A stretch of 64,000 nt of DNA from Massospora cicadina (lineage: Eukaryota; Entomophthoromycota; Entomophthoromycetes; Entomophthorales; Entomophthoraceae), in assembly GCA_022478985.1 (NCBI GenBank), contig JAKSZP010009310.1, positions 1 through 64,000 of the forward strand. Direction: 5' to 3'. Position 1 is the first letter of the stretch, and every line of letters begins with the position of its first letter. This document shows, in pieces, positions 1 to 11,198 of this stretch. Under the pieces are notes generated by a model, which searched no databases, was not told where the DNA came from, and was given only the letters and a program-made list of their open reading frames with translations. A program made the position numbers and the translations under genes.

Positions 1-540
1 GTATAGCATTATCAGCGCTAATATCAAGTACCATAATTGCAGGTTTTTGTGTCAAATTTTTGCCATTATATATTAAATTAATTAGTTTGATCAACCTTCA
101 AAATTAGCATTATCAATTAAAATTCTACTACTATTCTCAAGAGGTTATGATATTTTTGGATGCCAGAATTAATTTTTTAAAACCTATGGTTTTGATGATA
201 TAAAGGATCTCAGATTTCTAACTATTGAATTCAACTATTTGCTAATATTTTTTTTATTAAATTATTTTTTTGTTGAACAGGGTCACAATCTTTTTTCAAC
301 CAAGGTGCTCCTGGTTGATTTACTTGTTTGAGGGAGAAAATTGCATTTGTTGCACTACATTTTGACCTTAATCCTTACAATCAAACTTAGCAGTATTGAT
401 CAAAATTCTAGCACTATTCACAAACGGTTATGGTAAATTTTTGTAAACTAAAACTAATTTTAACAGCCTCAAATTTTTGATGATGATATTGGATCCTGGC
501 TCCATAATTTTGTTCAACCGCCTGCTCATGTTAAAACTAA
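1..540. repeat. Diverged AT-rich tandem repeat
   Basis: No gene is seen here. Bases about 40-270 and 340-540 align as two diverged copies of one unit: both run from an ATTGCA start through a TCAAAATTCTA/TTAAAATTCTA-like stretch, a GGTTATG, a TTTTGATGAT and a TTCAACTATTTGCTAAT / TTCAACCGCCTGCTCAT end. A further partial copy follows the half-LINE at about 2565-2660, beginning AGGGTGCTCCT like the second unit (AAGGTGCTCCT near 302). The period is roughly 260-300 bp. The repeat could be subrepeats of an LTR of the Gypsy-5 array, which starts just downstream, or an unrelated satellite. The half-LINE inserted in it at 541. Confidence 0.5.
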
Positions 541-699
541 AATTTATTATGAGGCATGCTGACCAGGGGACAGACATTACCAAAGCTCAAAATCGAAAAA
601 AACTGAATAAAATAATCACTCAAACCAAAAGAAAATGACTGCTCAAAAGAACAGGCGAAACATAATGGTTGAGACACCAACCTACCAGGTGGGACAGCG

Positions 700-2469
700 C
701 CAACGCGCTCAACCTACCATGGCGAAAGGGGAGGGGGGATTGGGGGGCTCATCCTCAGTCCCATGCTCCTCTTTGGCAAGAGTGTGGGACAATGAGGAAA
801 GCAAAGGGGTGGGGTGATCAGTGATATGGGGAGCGAGGGTGCTAACAATTGGCTGTTTTGAGGAAATTACCATAGGACAGTAAGTGAGTAATGTATTTGG
901 AAAGGGTGGCCTCTACCTTGATGCAGAGGGCAGGGAGCTGGGACAGTGAAGCCATGGAGGCGCGGGTGACTCTTGGGTTGGCCTGTGAGGCAGAAACCAC
1001 TCGATAGATGGCTTCCCTTAGCGCGCCTGTGGGCAGACAGAATGGTCATTTTGTGCGGTATGGATGTGGTTGGCCTGATGATGGGAGGTGGGAGTTCTGT
1101 GGTGAGTGCTGCTACTGATGACTAGGTCATTTCATGGATGGTGTTTACTTCAGGGTGTGCAGCTGCCGTGACAGCAAGCTGCTGGTCTGAGCGGAACTCC
1201 ATGGCATCCAGTTGGGGGGTGTAAAACTGTTGAGCGACCAGTTTGGGATTTCATACCTGGATAAATTCGTCGTATGTGGGCTGTGAGGCTTCAATTAAAT
1301 TACCCATCTCATCAGTTTCAGCCAATGAGGACCATAGGTCAGGCCAAATTCAAAATTGGGGTCTGCAGATTGAAGTGGTGTGGCTGGTGATTGCAGGATA
1401 ACGTGGGAACCCACATTAGTCCAAACAATTTCCTGATTGGATGAGGTGCAAGTGGCACTGGACGAGGCGCAAGTGGTACTGGCTCAAGGAAGGGGCTGGT
1501 TGGCTGCAGCAGGCGCCAAAGCGGCAGCAGGCTTTGGGGGAGGGGGGGTAGGATTGTACCCCATGCCAGAAAAGCAGTGGGGTGCAGGGCTAAGTGGGGG
1601 CCATGCACGACAGCGCTGGGTCAGACAAAGCTGTGAGGGAGGGGCATTTATGCTTCAAGTGATCTAGCTTAAAGAAGGAAGGACATATTGTCCTCCCACC
1701 CTCGACATGGGCCCAGAATGGGTGGTTGAGGGCAAGGGGTATGATGGAACAGGGGGGAGTGACAAATCAACTTTTAGATTTATTGGGCTGATCATGGCAA
1801 ATGCCCAAGGCCCAGATAGGCGAGCGGCCCCATTGGGGAACATAAACTGAAGGATGGGGTTGGAGCCATATGTGGCCAACCCTTCCATCAATTTCTGATG
1901 GAGTACTGCGGGGGGAGATGTGTGGGCAACCCCACAAACTGGACTACCATGGTGGTGTCAGTGGGGAGCTGGGTGCATGTCATTGGTATAAGGGTGCCCT
2001 TGTATACCAGGGGCACAGTAGCCGAGGTAGCGGCATCAGCTTCACAGGTGAAGCTGAGGTTTAAATACCCCCTAAAGGGGCGGAAGTCAATAAAACCGGC
2101 TGGCAGCATCACTGCCTGGGTCAGGTCGATGATGTCTTGTTCCTTGTACAGGAACAATCTCCCATACTTGACCTGAAGGCCAAAACAGAGCTGGGAGCAG
2201 GGGAGAATGAGTGGGCTGCGAGGCACTACCTGGGTGCATGCTAGGTGGATGGTGAGATCCTTGGGCAGATTAAACTGACCCAAGGACTTAGTGGGACTGG
2301 ACAAACCAGTCCAAGCGCGTTTTCCCGTTGGACAGAAAACGCTGGGTGGAGTTTCGCCGCTTCCCCACACTGGAGCAGCTAGCGGCGAATTCAATGCCAT
2401 CAGGGATTGAACAGGAGCAGCTGTTGTTTGATTAATAGTTGTACTTACTTTTAATAAAATAAAAATCAC
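700..2469 (-). pseudogene. Half-LINE ORF1-like protein, broken
   Basis: The N-terminal part is open at 1888-2469 (193 codons). Homology to the copy at 33718-35385 then continues in other frames. Recognisable blocks are GRLFLYKEQ, LPAGFIDFRPF, and, past a break near 1890, a LATYGSNPILQF block that matches GLIAYGTQPKLIF in copy 2 and GLMAYGEIQQLKL in the full LINE ORF1. This is the RNA-binding ORF1 class. A zinc knuckle at 1644-1685 reads C-PS-F-FKLD-H-LKHK-C: the spacing is CX2CX4HX4C but the second Cys is Phe. The same substitution is seen in copy 2. A frameshift or stop near 1890 and later breaks make this copy non-coding as it stands. The C-terminal third is too decayed to delimit. Confidence 0.75.
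1644..1685 (-). other. Variant zinc knuckle CX2FX4HX4C
   Basis: Minus-strand codons give Cys-Pro-Ser-Phe-Phe-Lys-Leu-Asp-His-Leu-Lys-His-Lys-Cys. A normal retroviral-type knuckle would have Cys where the first Phe stands. Copy 2 (34431-34472) has Phe at the same place, whereas LINE A and LINE B have Cys. Confidence 0.7.
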
Positions 2470-2514
2470 TCGAAAGTGACTTTGAGTGGAAAAAAAATCT
2501 CATGTTAAAACTAA

Positions 2515-2735
2515 TTTTGTATAGTATCTTCACTTGGAATTGCACTAAGTCTAATATTTACATAACTAAGGGTGCTCCTAGTTTACCATCTATTTGAGAA
2601 AGCTAATCGCTCTTGATGCACTGCATTTTGATCATAACTCTTAAAACTAAGAAAACCTGTTTTGTCTTCTCCATATAATGCCATTATGACTTAAAAATAA
2701 TGATAGTTGTGCTTGGGAGTTGGTTGTGAGGATAA
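2515..2735. repeat. Continuation of AT-rich repeat; no gene
   Basis: This is the right-hand remainder of the sequence interrupted by half-LINE copy 1. It includes a third partial repeat unit (about 2565-2660) and then leads into the 3' end of Gypsy-5 copy a. No coding signal is seen. Confidence 0.45.
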
Positions 2736-4740
2736 GTGGGACAAAAGGGAGGGATAGCAACTACTTATCTCTCATCCAGGATATGCCATAGATCAGTGAT
2801 CTTGGTAAGAGGCAGTACCTTAGGGTTGAAGCCCTTCTTAGTCCTGAAGGAATGCATAATCAGGTCCATCTTGATATCAGGAGCCAAATACCTTATATTA
2901 CCCTTCCCTTTAAGTATGAAGTCTACTCCACCTCAAGGGCCTGTACCAGGGCGTAGTTATTGCGGGGAGTAGACATCTTAATTGCAGCAATGGCTGCTGT
3001 CTAGGTGAGGGAAGTGATGATGCGTTAGAGTTGGTCCTATATAATTCTATAATAAATTAAACGCAGTTAGACTATCAATGGTAGGTACCCAAATGTACTC
3101 ATAAGCTGGATATCCTTTACATGACACTAGATAGTAAAAACTGCGTTCATCTCTACAAAAGTCCAAGAACTTCTCAACTTCAAACTCTGAGTTCCCTTCC
3201 ACCATAATGTTTCAACTTTCACTGGTTTCTTGCCTTTAAAAAGAAGAGGTTTGATGCGTGGAAGGATGTATGGATCTTTTTATGTGCCCTGTTATATGTG
3301 GAAACATCCATTGCTTAGACATTATTAAAGTAAAATGGTCCAATTCGTTTGCAAGCTAGCTTCTGACATGGGACCTTGAGGTACAAGTTTTTGTATTTAC
3401 ATCGCCAAGTTACTATTTGGTAGTAAGGAGCTGCGAAGTGCTTATTGTATAAGGACCAGCCTAGTGTCATTAGTTACCTTTGTTAGCTGCTTCAGGACTT
3501 AATGATGAAAATTTTTGGATTTGAGGACCGAAATCCTCCATTGCTGATATCCCGCTGTGAATTTTACTAAAGAAGGCAGTGCTATACCCAATATTGAAAT
3601 ACATAGAGATACTTCTGTTGAAGAATGCAAAAAGTATCATAAGATTAATGGTCTAGCACAAGCTCAGCGGCTCATTTGTCTTGAGTCATGATGGCATAGC
3701 AACCAATATATTGTAGAAGAAAATTGATCTGAAACTCTAAGTCTGCTCATCAGATTGGGGGTGATAGACTGATGTTCTATAAGGCTTTATAGCCATAGTA
3801 CCACATAGGGCCTACCAAAAACTTTATTATTCATGAGGTCCCTGAACACTAATTTTCCTTGTGGAATACCAAACAAGGAAAAGACGTGGGTATTAAAGAG
3901 CTGATCCATATCCTCAGTTGAAATTTTTTGTTAATCAAGGAATGAACATGGCATAATCTGTAATTCTATCAAACATCACCATGTTAACGTCAAGCTATTT
4001 CAAAAGTTATTAAAATCTGTTGAAGTCTATTGTGAGTAAGATCCATGAGCTTTCAGCTTGCTAAAGGGGGTGAAAACATTTTTTTCCTGCCCTTCATATT
4101 TGGAGCAGATGCAAGTTAATAATTATTCTACCCATGAAGCAGTATAATTTTTTAAACCCCTTGCAGTTATAATCTTTCTTATCGAGTTAATGCACTATTT
4201 CATTCCTGGGTGCACCATGTTGGGGTGATCATGATGTTCTTTTATGATGCAGGATTAAAAAGTGGATAAAAGTAGACTTTGTAATAAAGTGAATTATACT
4301 ATCCTTTTGGAGTACCATCCAGATGGGGCTTTACTAGCATCAATCATGATACAAGGTCAAGGTTTATAGCGTCTGAATCCTGAGATGACAAACCTACGTT
4401 GAGGAGAGAGAGAATTTATTAACGATTTGCTATAGCTGTTATAAATGAACAAACCTGACCATCGGGCTCAGAGGAGGTGACAAAGATATTAAGTTGTATT
4501 TTGGAAATTGTTTTGGTCTTGTGCTGTGGTGTGGAAGGAGAAACCATATCAATACCTGAAGGTTTCAGTGTCACTATTATTTAGCGGTGATCACGGTTCT
4601 TGACTCATAATTATCAGTAAGGCAGGACCTAAGAGGATGGCAGCTAAGGAAAACTTCCAAGATGTGGGTGGACCCTTAACAAACTCATTTTAGAAATCAA
4701 AACTAAGGACATCCCAGTAGTTTCTAGCTTCCATGTTAGC
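2736..4740 (-). mobile_element. Gypsy-5 copy a, integrase-side relic
   Basis: This 2-kb stretch is collinear with Gypsy-5 copy b at about 5440-7440. The shared landmarks are a distal segment with CTCATCCAGGATATGCC / CTCATTCAATATATGCC, an integrase C-terminal region with TTGCAAGCTAGCTTCTGACATG / TTGCAAGCTAATTACAACATG, and the integrase core. In the minus-strand integrase core I read FGIPQGKLVF, matching FSVPQEVISNKGSQF in copy b, which is the region of the second catalytic Asp of the DDE core. At about 4740 the similarity jumps to sequence that matches 9880 onward, so reverse transcriptase, protease and Gag appear deleted. No long open frame survives. Confidence 0.6.
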
Positions 4741-5430
4741 TATTTTCTGCGCCTTGATGCTAGTAATACTGCATGCCAAGAGAATACTGGGTTGTGAGTG
4801 CTAGTGCCTAAAATCCACAACAGTAGCCACATACTACATGTCAGTGCAGTAACAATAGGAATAAAATCATATGAAAAGAGAGGGGGGTTTAGGTTTCCAG
4901 ATCTCATGAGATTAAGCACTATATGTTTCTGATATTTTTTTGAATATAAACTTAAGTTATTTGAACAGAGGTTTAAGCCATGGTTCATCTCCAATTGGAA
5001 AAAAGCGATACACTTTCATAGAATTAGCTTTTAGCAATGTATGAAATGTGATATTGTTTATATGATAACTAAAACTTAACTTTTTATATAGTTTTTAGTG
5101 TAAGGGATAGTAAAAAGAACCCAACACTCTACCAATAGTAGGATGCTGAGTTTAGGGACGGCCAGATGGGTTGTGAAATTTAGATTTACAATATATTTTT
5201 AAGATTGAAACACTTTTCATTCTTGACTAATCTGAATGGGGTTCTAAACAGCATATTACATTAATAAAATTTAGAATAATTGAGGGCGCCCTTATTGGAG
5301 ACCACATTTTAAAGAAGACTTTACACTATCAGTGTCCGTTTTAAAAATAAAATAAATTCAAGGCAGAACAGTTGATTAATGCACTACAAGTTTTATGAAT
5401 TTTAATAGTTTTTTTTTGCTTTTAAATAAA
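4741..5430 (-). repeat. Gypsy-5 LTR-like / 5' region, left copy
   Basis: This segment aligns with 9881-10445. Anchors include AGAATACTGGGTTGTGAGTGC against AGAATACTGAGCTGTAGGTGC, and the shared TGAGTTTAGGGACGGCCA (5150 and 10285 regions). Its last part, with GGGCGCCCTTATTGGAGACC, matches 23034-23053 on the far side of the Gypsy-1 insertion. It lies between copy a and copy b of the array, so it is most simply an LTR shared by tandem copies. Exact termini were not resolved. Alternatively, it could include 5' leader or Gag sequence. Confidence 0.5.
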
Positions 5431-5869
5431 GATTAGGGTTAGTGGACAGAATAGGGATAGGTGATTCTACCCATCTCTCATTCAATATATGCCCTAGATC
5501 AATCAACTGGGTAAGTGAAAAAGGCTTTGGGTTGTTGCTCTTTTTTGATTGAAGGGGCGCAAGGCCCTATCCAACTTAATAGCTGGATCTTGGGACCTTA
5601 AATTACCCTTTTCTTTAAGAACGGGATCCACACCACTTTCAATAGCCTTTAAAGATACATAGTTTTTGTGCGTGGTTGGGAATTTGATGGTGGTGATGGT
5701 GACAGTCTTGGGTGGAGGTAGCAATTGGGCATTAGGATTTTTTTTATAAGATTTTGCATATGACTTCCAACTTTTGGCACAATCTTTGGAAGGAACCCAG
5801 AATTTTTCAAAAAGCCAGGTGTCACTTCCTTGACGTCAGGTAGTTTACACTATGTTTGACCACTTATGC

Positions 5870-7000
5870 TTCTATTTTTTCACTTATATTTGGTGCTTCA
5901 TTATACAGGATAGACTCAACCTCCAGCAGTTTCTTGCCTTTGAACGGGGAAATGAGGAAGCATGGAAGGAGTCATGGATCTTCCAGTTTGTGGTAGTAAA
6001 AGGTAAAAAACTCTGTTGTTCATAATTTCTAGTTTTAGGGATTAGCCTGTTTGCTTGCAAGCTAATTACAACATGTTACTTTGAGGCGCATGTTCTTGGT
6101 TTTCACTATTACCTAATTACCTACCTGGTAGTTAGGAGTCTTGCGGCGTTTTTATTTAAAAAAACGCTTGGAAACAAAAGTAGATTTGATCAACTAGTTA
6201 TGAATCTGATGATGATCTTATAGATATGGTTGACAAAGTTATATGCTGCTATAATGTTGCTGATCTCTTGAGGCCATTAATTAAGGTTGAATTATACCCC
6301 AAGTTAGCACACATAGGCGGCACCTTAGTTGATGAGTGGATGGAGTCTATGTATGAAGTTATGCTAAAGGGAGGTTGGATGCCCATGTGTCTGAGAAACG
6401 GTACATAGCCTTGAAAACAATGCTCCAGTAACTTGTTAGTGAATTCCGTTTGTCATCAGATTGAGAGAGATAGGCTCATGATCTACAAGGTATAATCTTA
6501 GCATGTAACATAGGGCCTCTAAATTGAGAGAGAAACTGAGACCCTTTGTTGCTGATCACTTCCTGGGGCACACTAAACAGGGAAAAGTCATGCGCTACAA
6601 AAACCCATGCTATACCCTCAGCTCTAGTTGTTACCAGTCAATGGATGAGTATGGCGTATCTTTTGAAGCGATTTACAACCACTATAACTACGTCATACAC
6701 ATAGATGTTGACAAACTCATAATAAAATCTACCAAAAGTTAAGTTCATGGCCCTACTGCTTGTTTAAAGGTATAGTGTGAATCATTTTTTCCAGTACTAT
6801 CTGATTTGGAACAAGCAAAAATTAAGTATTGCTCAATCAGTCCAGAAAACTCTTTTGTGAGTCTGTAACAGTTGTGACAGCATTTGTTCAAGTTAATGCA
6901 TTTTTAAGCTGGAGTGACCCAGGATGAGGGAATCATGATGTTCCCTTATGACGCGTGAACGCATATCTGAGAGAACTCATATTTTATCATGGAGGTATAT
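5870..7000 (-). pseudogene. Gypsy-5 integrase relic
   Basis: Minus-strand translation near 6530-6600 reads FSVPQEVISNKGSQF, a degraded form of the integrase block that contains the second catalytic Asp (typically ISDRGSQF); the Asp is replaced here. Near 5900-6150 the frame gives YQVG and MRLK segments typical of the integrase C-terminal region. The gene is broken by stops and frameshifts. It would have catalysed strand transfer of element cDNA into the genome. Confidence 0.55.
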
Positions 7001-7449
7001 TGTCCTATCCTTTCTGAAAAAACATCCAGAAGGTCATTAAAAGCTTTAATATTGGTCAGGAGGTCGCAACCTTTGGGGTTGAAAGTCTGGGATGGCAAAA
7101 CAGCATCTAAGAGCAATTTCTGTCTACAAAGGATTCAGGTACTGTGTTAGAATTGTCTTAATCACCTGCTCAGAATAAGTGACAAGGATATTGGGGGCTT
7201 GGGTAGTGCAGTATTAGGATTTAGGTTTGGGGGGAACAACCGTGGTAATGGTTGGAAGAGGAGCCACATATTAGTTTCAGGTGAAATTACTATGACTAAG
7301 TCAGAGTCTTTATATAGGGTGGGACCACTAGTTAATTTGACTTATGATGTCAGGTAAAATATAGGTAGCCCCTTTGATGAACTCATTTTTTAGATGAAGC
7401 TAAGAAGATGGAGAGTCCTGGTCTTCCTAGGCTCAAACTTTCTGGTTTG

Positions 7450-8560
7450 TTATTATAATTAAGTGATTTATGATCTATGGCCACAGCCACAATATGGTTG
7501 ATGCCCTCAAAAAATGCCACCAGTGCAATAATGATCATGAAACAGAAGCCAATTCTTTATTGTAGATAGTCCATGTGCGCTCCTTGACACTGAACTTCCT
7601 AAGAAAGTAAGCCACATGATTTTTACCTTATATGTTATTGCAAAAGGATGGAACCAGCCGAGGTGACTGAGGCGTCACAAGACTCAACCAAGGGCTTATC
7701 TTTATTGGCATAACAAATTTCAGGGGCTGTGGTGAAAATATTTTTTAGCCAAAAAACTGTTGCATTTGGCGGTCAATATAAAAGGCGCGTTCATGCCCTT
7801 TAGAAGGTGAAGGGCTGATGTCAGTTCTGAAATGGATGGTGAGAACTTCTTAAGAAAAATGACTGAACTTTAGGCTGCTCATATGTTTCTGAATCTCTGA
7901 GTGAGCCAAGAACACATGAATTTAGTCAGAAGGCCAATGGCATTACCATCCTTTTAGGATGGGTTTCCCAATAATTGTACTTCTTCTTGAAGAACTTGCA
8001 TTTAGATGATTTTACAAACAGCCATGATCTTTAAAGAGTGCAATCACATATATCAAATTTTTAGCATGTTGCTCTACACTAGGCGAGTGGACTAATATGT
8101 AGTCAACATAAGTGATCGTGAAGTGGTACAATATCGCCCAGAGCATTAACAATGAGTTACCAGAAACTGGCTAGCTCATTTTTCAGTCTAAAGGGTATAA
8201 TTGTAAACAGTATTTCAATATGGGTATGGATTGTCGTTAGACAATCCTGGACAGAAAAAAATGTACCTGGTGGAAATCATTTATTAAATAAAGCTTTGAG
8301 AAGACTTTGGATTTAGATATTGCTTGTGCAATAGCAGCCACCAGGGTAAGGTGGTATAGGTCTGGTTTTTAACTGTGTTCAGATTTTATAACTCACACAA
8401 GGTCTTAGGGTATCATCAGGGTTCTGAGAAAAAAAATCAAGGGAAGATATGGGAGAGGTTTTTGATTATTTATTCCTTTGCCATCAAATCATTAATCCAA
8501 GATTTAAGGCATATTTCTCATCAGCTGTGTAGGGATATAAAGCACTTGATTTAATTAAAT
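7450..8560 (-). pseudogene. Gypsy-5 reverse transcriptase-RNase H relic
   Basis: The RT catalytic box reads FTITYVDYILV with YVDY at 8099-8110, a YVDD motif whose last Asp is changed. Upstream on the minus strand (about 8340-8440) QNPDDTLRPCVSY matches the KNPDGTLRLCVDYR finger region. RNase H sequence extends toward 7450 but is heavily decayed. It is collinear with copy c at 23340-24080. Confidence 0.6.
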
Positions 8561-8759
8561 AAAACTTATACTAGAAATTTAGATAAATCTTTAAGTAGCT
8601 TAGGAGGCTATAGACACCTTTCACAGTAAATACCATCTAGTAGTAACCAAAAATCCACTGAATGGTAAGTAATTAAAGAATAACATCTGTAGAGGTATGC
8701 TCCACCATTGCTACTGCGTTACTTAATTTTATATTTTGAAAAGAGGCTGTAAATACCCA

Positions 8760-9069
8760 AGTCAAAATTGAAATTGAAAAATAATGTGTTCATTTCCAAG
8801 TCAATGTTCACAAATTGATGGCGCCACCAATCTACCCCCAAAATCATTGGGTATTACAGCTTAGAGATCGCTGTTAAACCTGGCTACATCCTCATGTTTA
8901 TGAGCACTGAAATGAAATTGCTACACAGATGGAGATAAAAATGGGGCCTGTGAAGCACCCAAAACAAGTACTCCATTATGACTTCAATTTCCAAAGCCTG
9001 CACCACTTTCAGTTCAATATAAGTACCTGTGACATCTTTATTCACCAGGGAAGTCATTGATACATACAT
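8760..9069 (-). pseudogene. Gypsy-5 protease relic
   Basis: The minus strand reads PMILGVDWWRHQFVNIDLEMN in two parts, the ILG(M/V)DWL...ID signature at the end of Ty3/gypsy aspartic proteases (about 8780-8855). Upstream is an open stretch at 8884-9069 (61 codons) that should contain the rest of the fold; no clear DTG remains. The same ID-L segment appears in copy c near 30000-30060. Confidence 0.5.
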
Positions 9070-9880
9070 TTCCCTACTGAAATTTGAACGTTAAATAAAT
9101 TTAAACATAATCAAATTTATTAAGCTCATTAAGAAAACTAACGTGTAATTCTTGTTATTTAACCAATAGACATTTCTGTTTCAGCTTATCACTAATCACT
9201 AATAAAGAGGGTATTTCTGCTTCTAACGAATATGATAAAGGGACCAAGTAGGTATCTGAAGGGTCATATAGGGGATAAACATCTGATATATCCTTATACA
9301 CTGGATATAAACAACGTTAATCTTCAATTATTTTTACCAAATGATTTGAAAAAGAGATGCTGTGAAATTATTATGATTTACAGAAATAATATCCCATTGG
9401 GCTCGTCCAAGAGATTACAAAGTAATTTGAATATTTAGAACCAATATATTTATTGTGAACCAACAAGGGCTTTTCAGCAGATTAGAATGGTTCAGAAAAA
9501 AGCAGAAAAGTGATAACAAGAGTATTTTTGTGGAGCTGTGTCCAATAAATTAAACATAACATAATCAAAGATCTCCTGTAGAGGTGTTATTGTCATGGAT
9601 AGCAACGCATTTTTAAACTCAAAGGTCATAACAAAAGACAACGACCAATATTAAAGGATAGCTACTAATTGAGTTATAATATAACAATTTGAGCTTATTG
9701 GGTGCATGACCTGATTCATTTAGACAAACTCCTGATTATGCATGTTAACAATGATGTTCCAAGACCAGCGGCGGAGAAGCGCTCCTATTAAAACATATAA
9801 GCTTTGCTCTAGGAATACTTGGTCCAAAAACAAATGATCATGAAGAAATGCCTTCACATTAAGTTCTAAAAGGTTTGGGT
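9070..9880 (-). other. Gypsy-5 copy b upstream region, unassigned
   Basis: About 800 bp lie between the protease relic and the LTR-like repeat, where Gag is expected. Only short frames are open. I could not identify a zinc knuckle or a capsid-like block, so Gag identity is positional only. Confidence 0.35.
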
Positions 9881-10445
9881 TATTATGTTATGATTTCTGC
9901 GTGGCAAAAGAATACTGAGCTGTAGGTGCAAGTGCCTAAGCACCCAAAGTAGCAGCAGCCACAGACTACAAGTCGTCTATTTACCTTTAGTAATATAAAT
10001 ATTTATAAAGGAAAGGGGTTTGAGTTCTAAGATATTGTAAGATTGAGGGTGATATAAATATGGTATTGTTTTGGCCACAAAATTTAGTTAGCTGAAAAAA
10101 ATTTAAACATAGGTTCTTCTCCAATTTCAGGTAACAGGCGAGACCTTTCATTTGTATTAGCTTTTATAAATACAATAATCATATTTAATTCATTACATAG
10201 CTGCACTGAAATTTTTTATATGCTTTTTATACTTGGATAAGGGAATTATAGCCAAGTATTATACCATTAGCAGGGTGGTGAGTTTAGGGACGGCCATGTG
10301 GGGAAGTAGACTTAGATTTACACCAATGTCAAATTATGGAACAACTCTTAGTCTCAAAAATCGAATGGTGTTTTGAACAGCACATAAAGCAATATGTCTA
10401 GATGTTTTAGATTAATCAACTCCACTATTCAAAAAGGGTTTAGCC
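9881..10445 (-). repeat. Gypsy-5 LTR-like region, right copy (split by Gypsy-1)
   Basis: This is homologous to 4741-5300. It is interrupted at 10450 by Gypsy-1. Its continuation lies at about 22882-23175 (TTGGGCGCCCCTATTGGCGACC matches GAGGGCGCCCTTATTGGAGACC of the left copy). It contains the same GAGTTTAGGGACGGCCA landmark as the left copy. Confidence 0.5.
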
Positions 10446-10450
10446 CCTGT

Positions 10451-11198
10451 TGTAGGAATCCAGCTTTATTTTTCTCGCTGGTGCTACGCCTGCTGGATCC
10501 CACAGATAGTTTCTAATAAAAATTAACAATAAGCACTAAAAAGTGGATAGATTATAGGTTTTTATTAAAAGTGAGGGGGTAAACTATAAGTTATCCCTTC
10601 CCATTATTCAACATTTGTATTTATACTGATTTTGAAGGTTGGAGGGAACCTGAGGAAAGTTTTGAAATATCTGCAACGCATTCCAAATTAGGAAATATGA
10701 GAAACTCTCCTATCAGATTGGAGGAGATGTGAGTTACAGTTTAGGAAATTTAAAATTGGGGTTGTGGGGCAGGATGTACCCATGCGTCAAGGTTTTAGTT
10801 ACTGCAACCAGTCACCATTGAGAAATTAATTTTACCTCAGGGGACCTCCGCCATGCCTATAAAAGGGGGTGGCCCCTGCATAGGTGTTGTGAAGGACTTG
10901 GTGATGGTTGGGGGAGTACCTTCCACTGGTTGCCTGAAAGTCCTTTGTGCAATCAGAAAATCTGTTTAGTTGATGTTACAGATATTGCCAATGTGGGTTT
11001 CAAGCTGGTGTTACCCCAGTTAGCAGGGTTCCATCGAGAATTGGTCAGGGTCTTTTGGCTGATCTCCCCAAGATTTTTAATATCATTAAAATTGCTTGTA
11101 ATAGCATCAGAAAATTGCAAATGGCCGACATTTCCCTTTTTGGCTGAACTTGGCCTAAGACATTCTTATTTTTCAGCTGAAAAGGAAAATGTCTGGCA
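10451..11198 (-). repeat. Gypsy-1 left (3') LTR
   Basis: It starts TGTAGGAATC and ends at GTCTGGCA, with canonical TG...CA termini. It is uninterrupted and so serves as the template showing how the right LTR was split twice. On the plus strand, antisense to the element, it holds CCTATAAAAGGGGG near 10857. The adjoining CCCCCCTCAAG (11202-11212) is the complement of a polypurine tract at the end of the internal region. Confidence 0.88.

Larger units (their letters stand above)
541..2498 (-). mobile_element. Half-LINE copy 1 (ORF1-only non-LTR retroelement)
   Basis: This complete short retroelement of 1,958 bp reads on the minus strand. It is flanked by an exact 16-bp target-site duplication, CTCATGTTAAAACTAA, at 525-540 and 2499-2514. 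Its 3' end, at low coordinates, carries GGTAATGTCTGTCCCCTGGT and then AATAAATT, close to the 3' tails of the full LINEs in this window. It encodes only an ORF1-like protein. No endonuclease or reverse transcriptase is present, and there is no room for them. It is homologous over its length to the plus-strand copy at 33628-35513. A mode of movement that borrows LINE enzymes is inferred. The exact TSD suggests a relatively young insertion. Confidence 0.88.
5431..9880 (-). mobile_element. Gypsy-5 copy b internal region (Ty3/gypsy)
   Basis: This is a degraded gag-pol region on the minus strand. Read from high to low coordinates it holds an unrecognised upstream part (about 9070-9880), protease, reverse transcriptase, RNase H, integrase core, integrase C-terminal domain and a distal segment (5431-5724). 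The order PR-RT-RH-IN is that of Ty3/gypsy. Unlike the other four gypsy families here, no dUTPase-like segment is seen between protease and RT. The flanking repeats 4741-5430 and 9881-10445 would be its LTR regions. Confidence 0.65.

Noticed and set aside
1437..1667. Gly/Ala-rich plus-strand frame
   Set aside because: It is antisense to the Pro-rich linker of half-LINE copy 1; Gly/Ala richness is the expected shadow of Pro/Ser codons.
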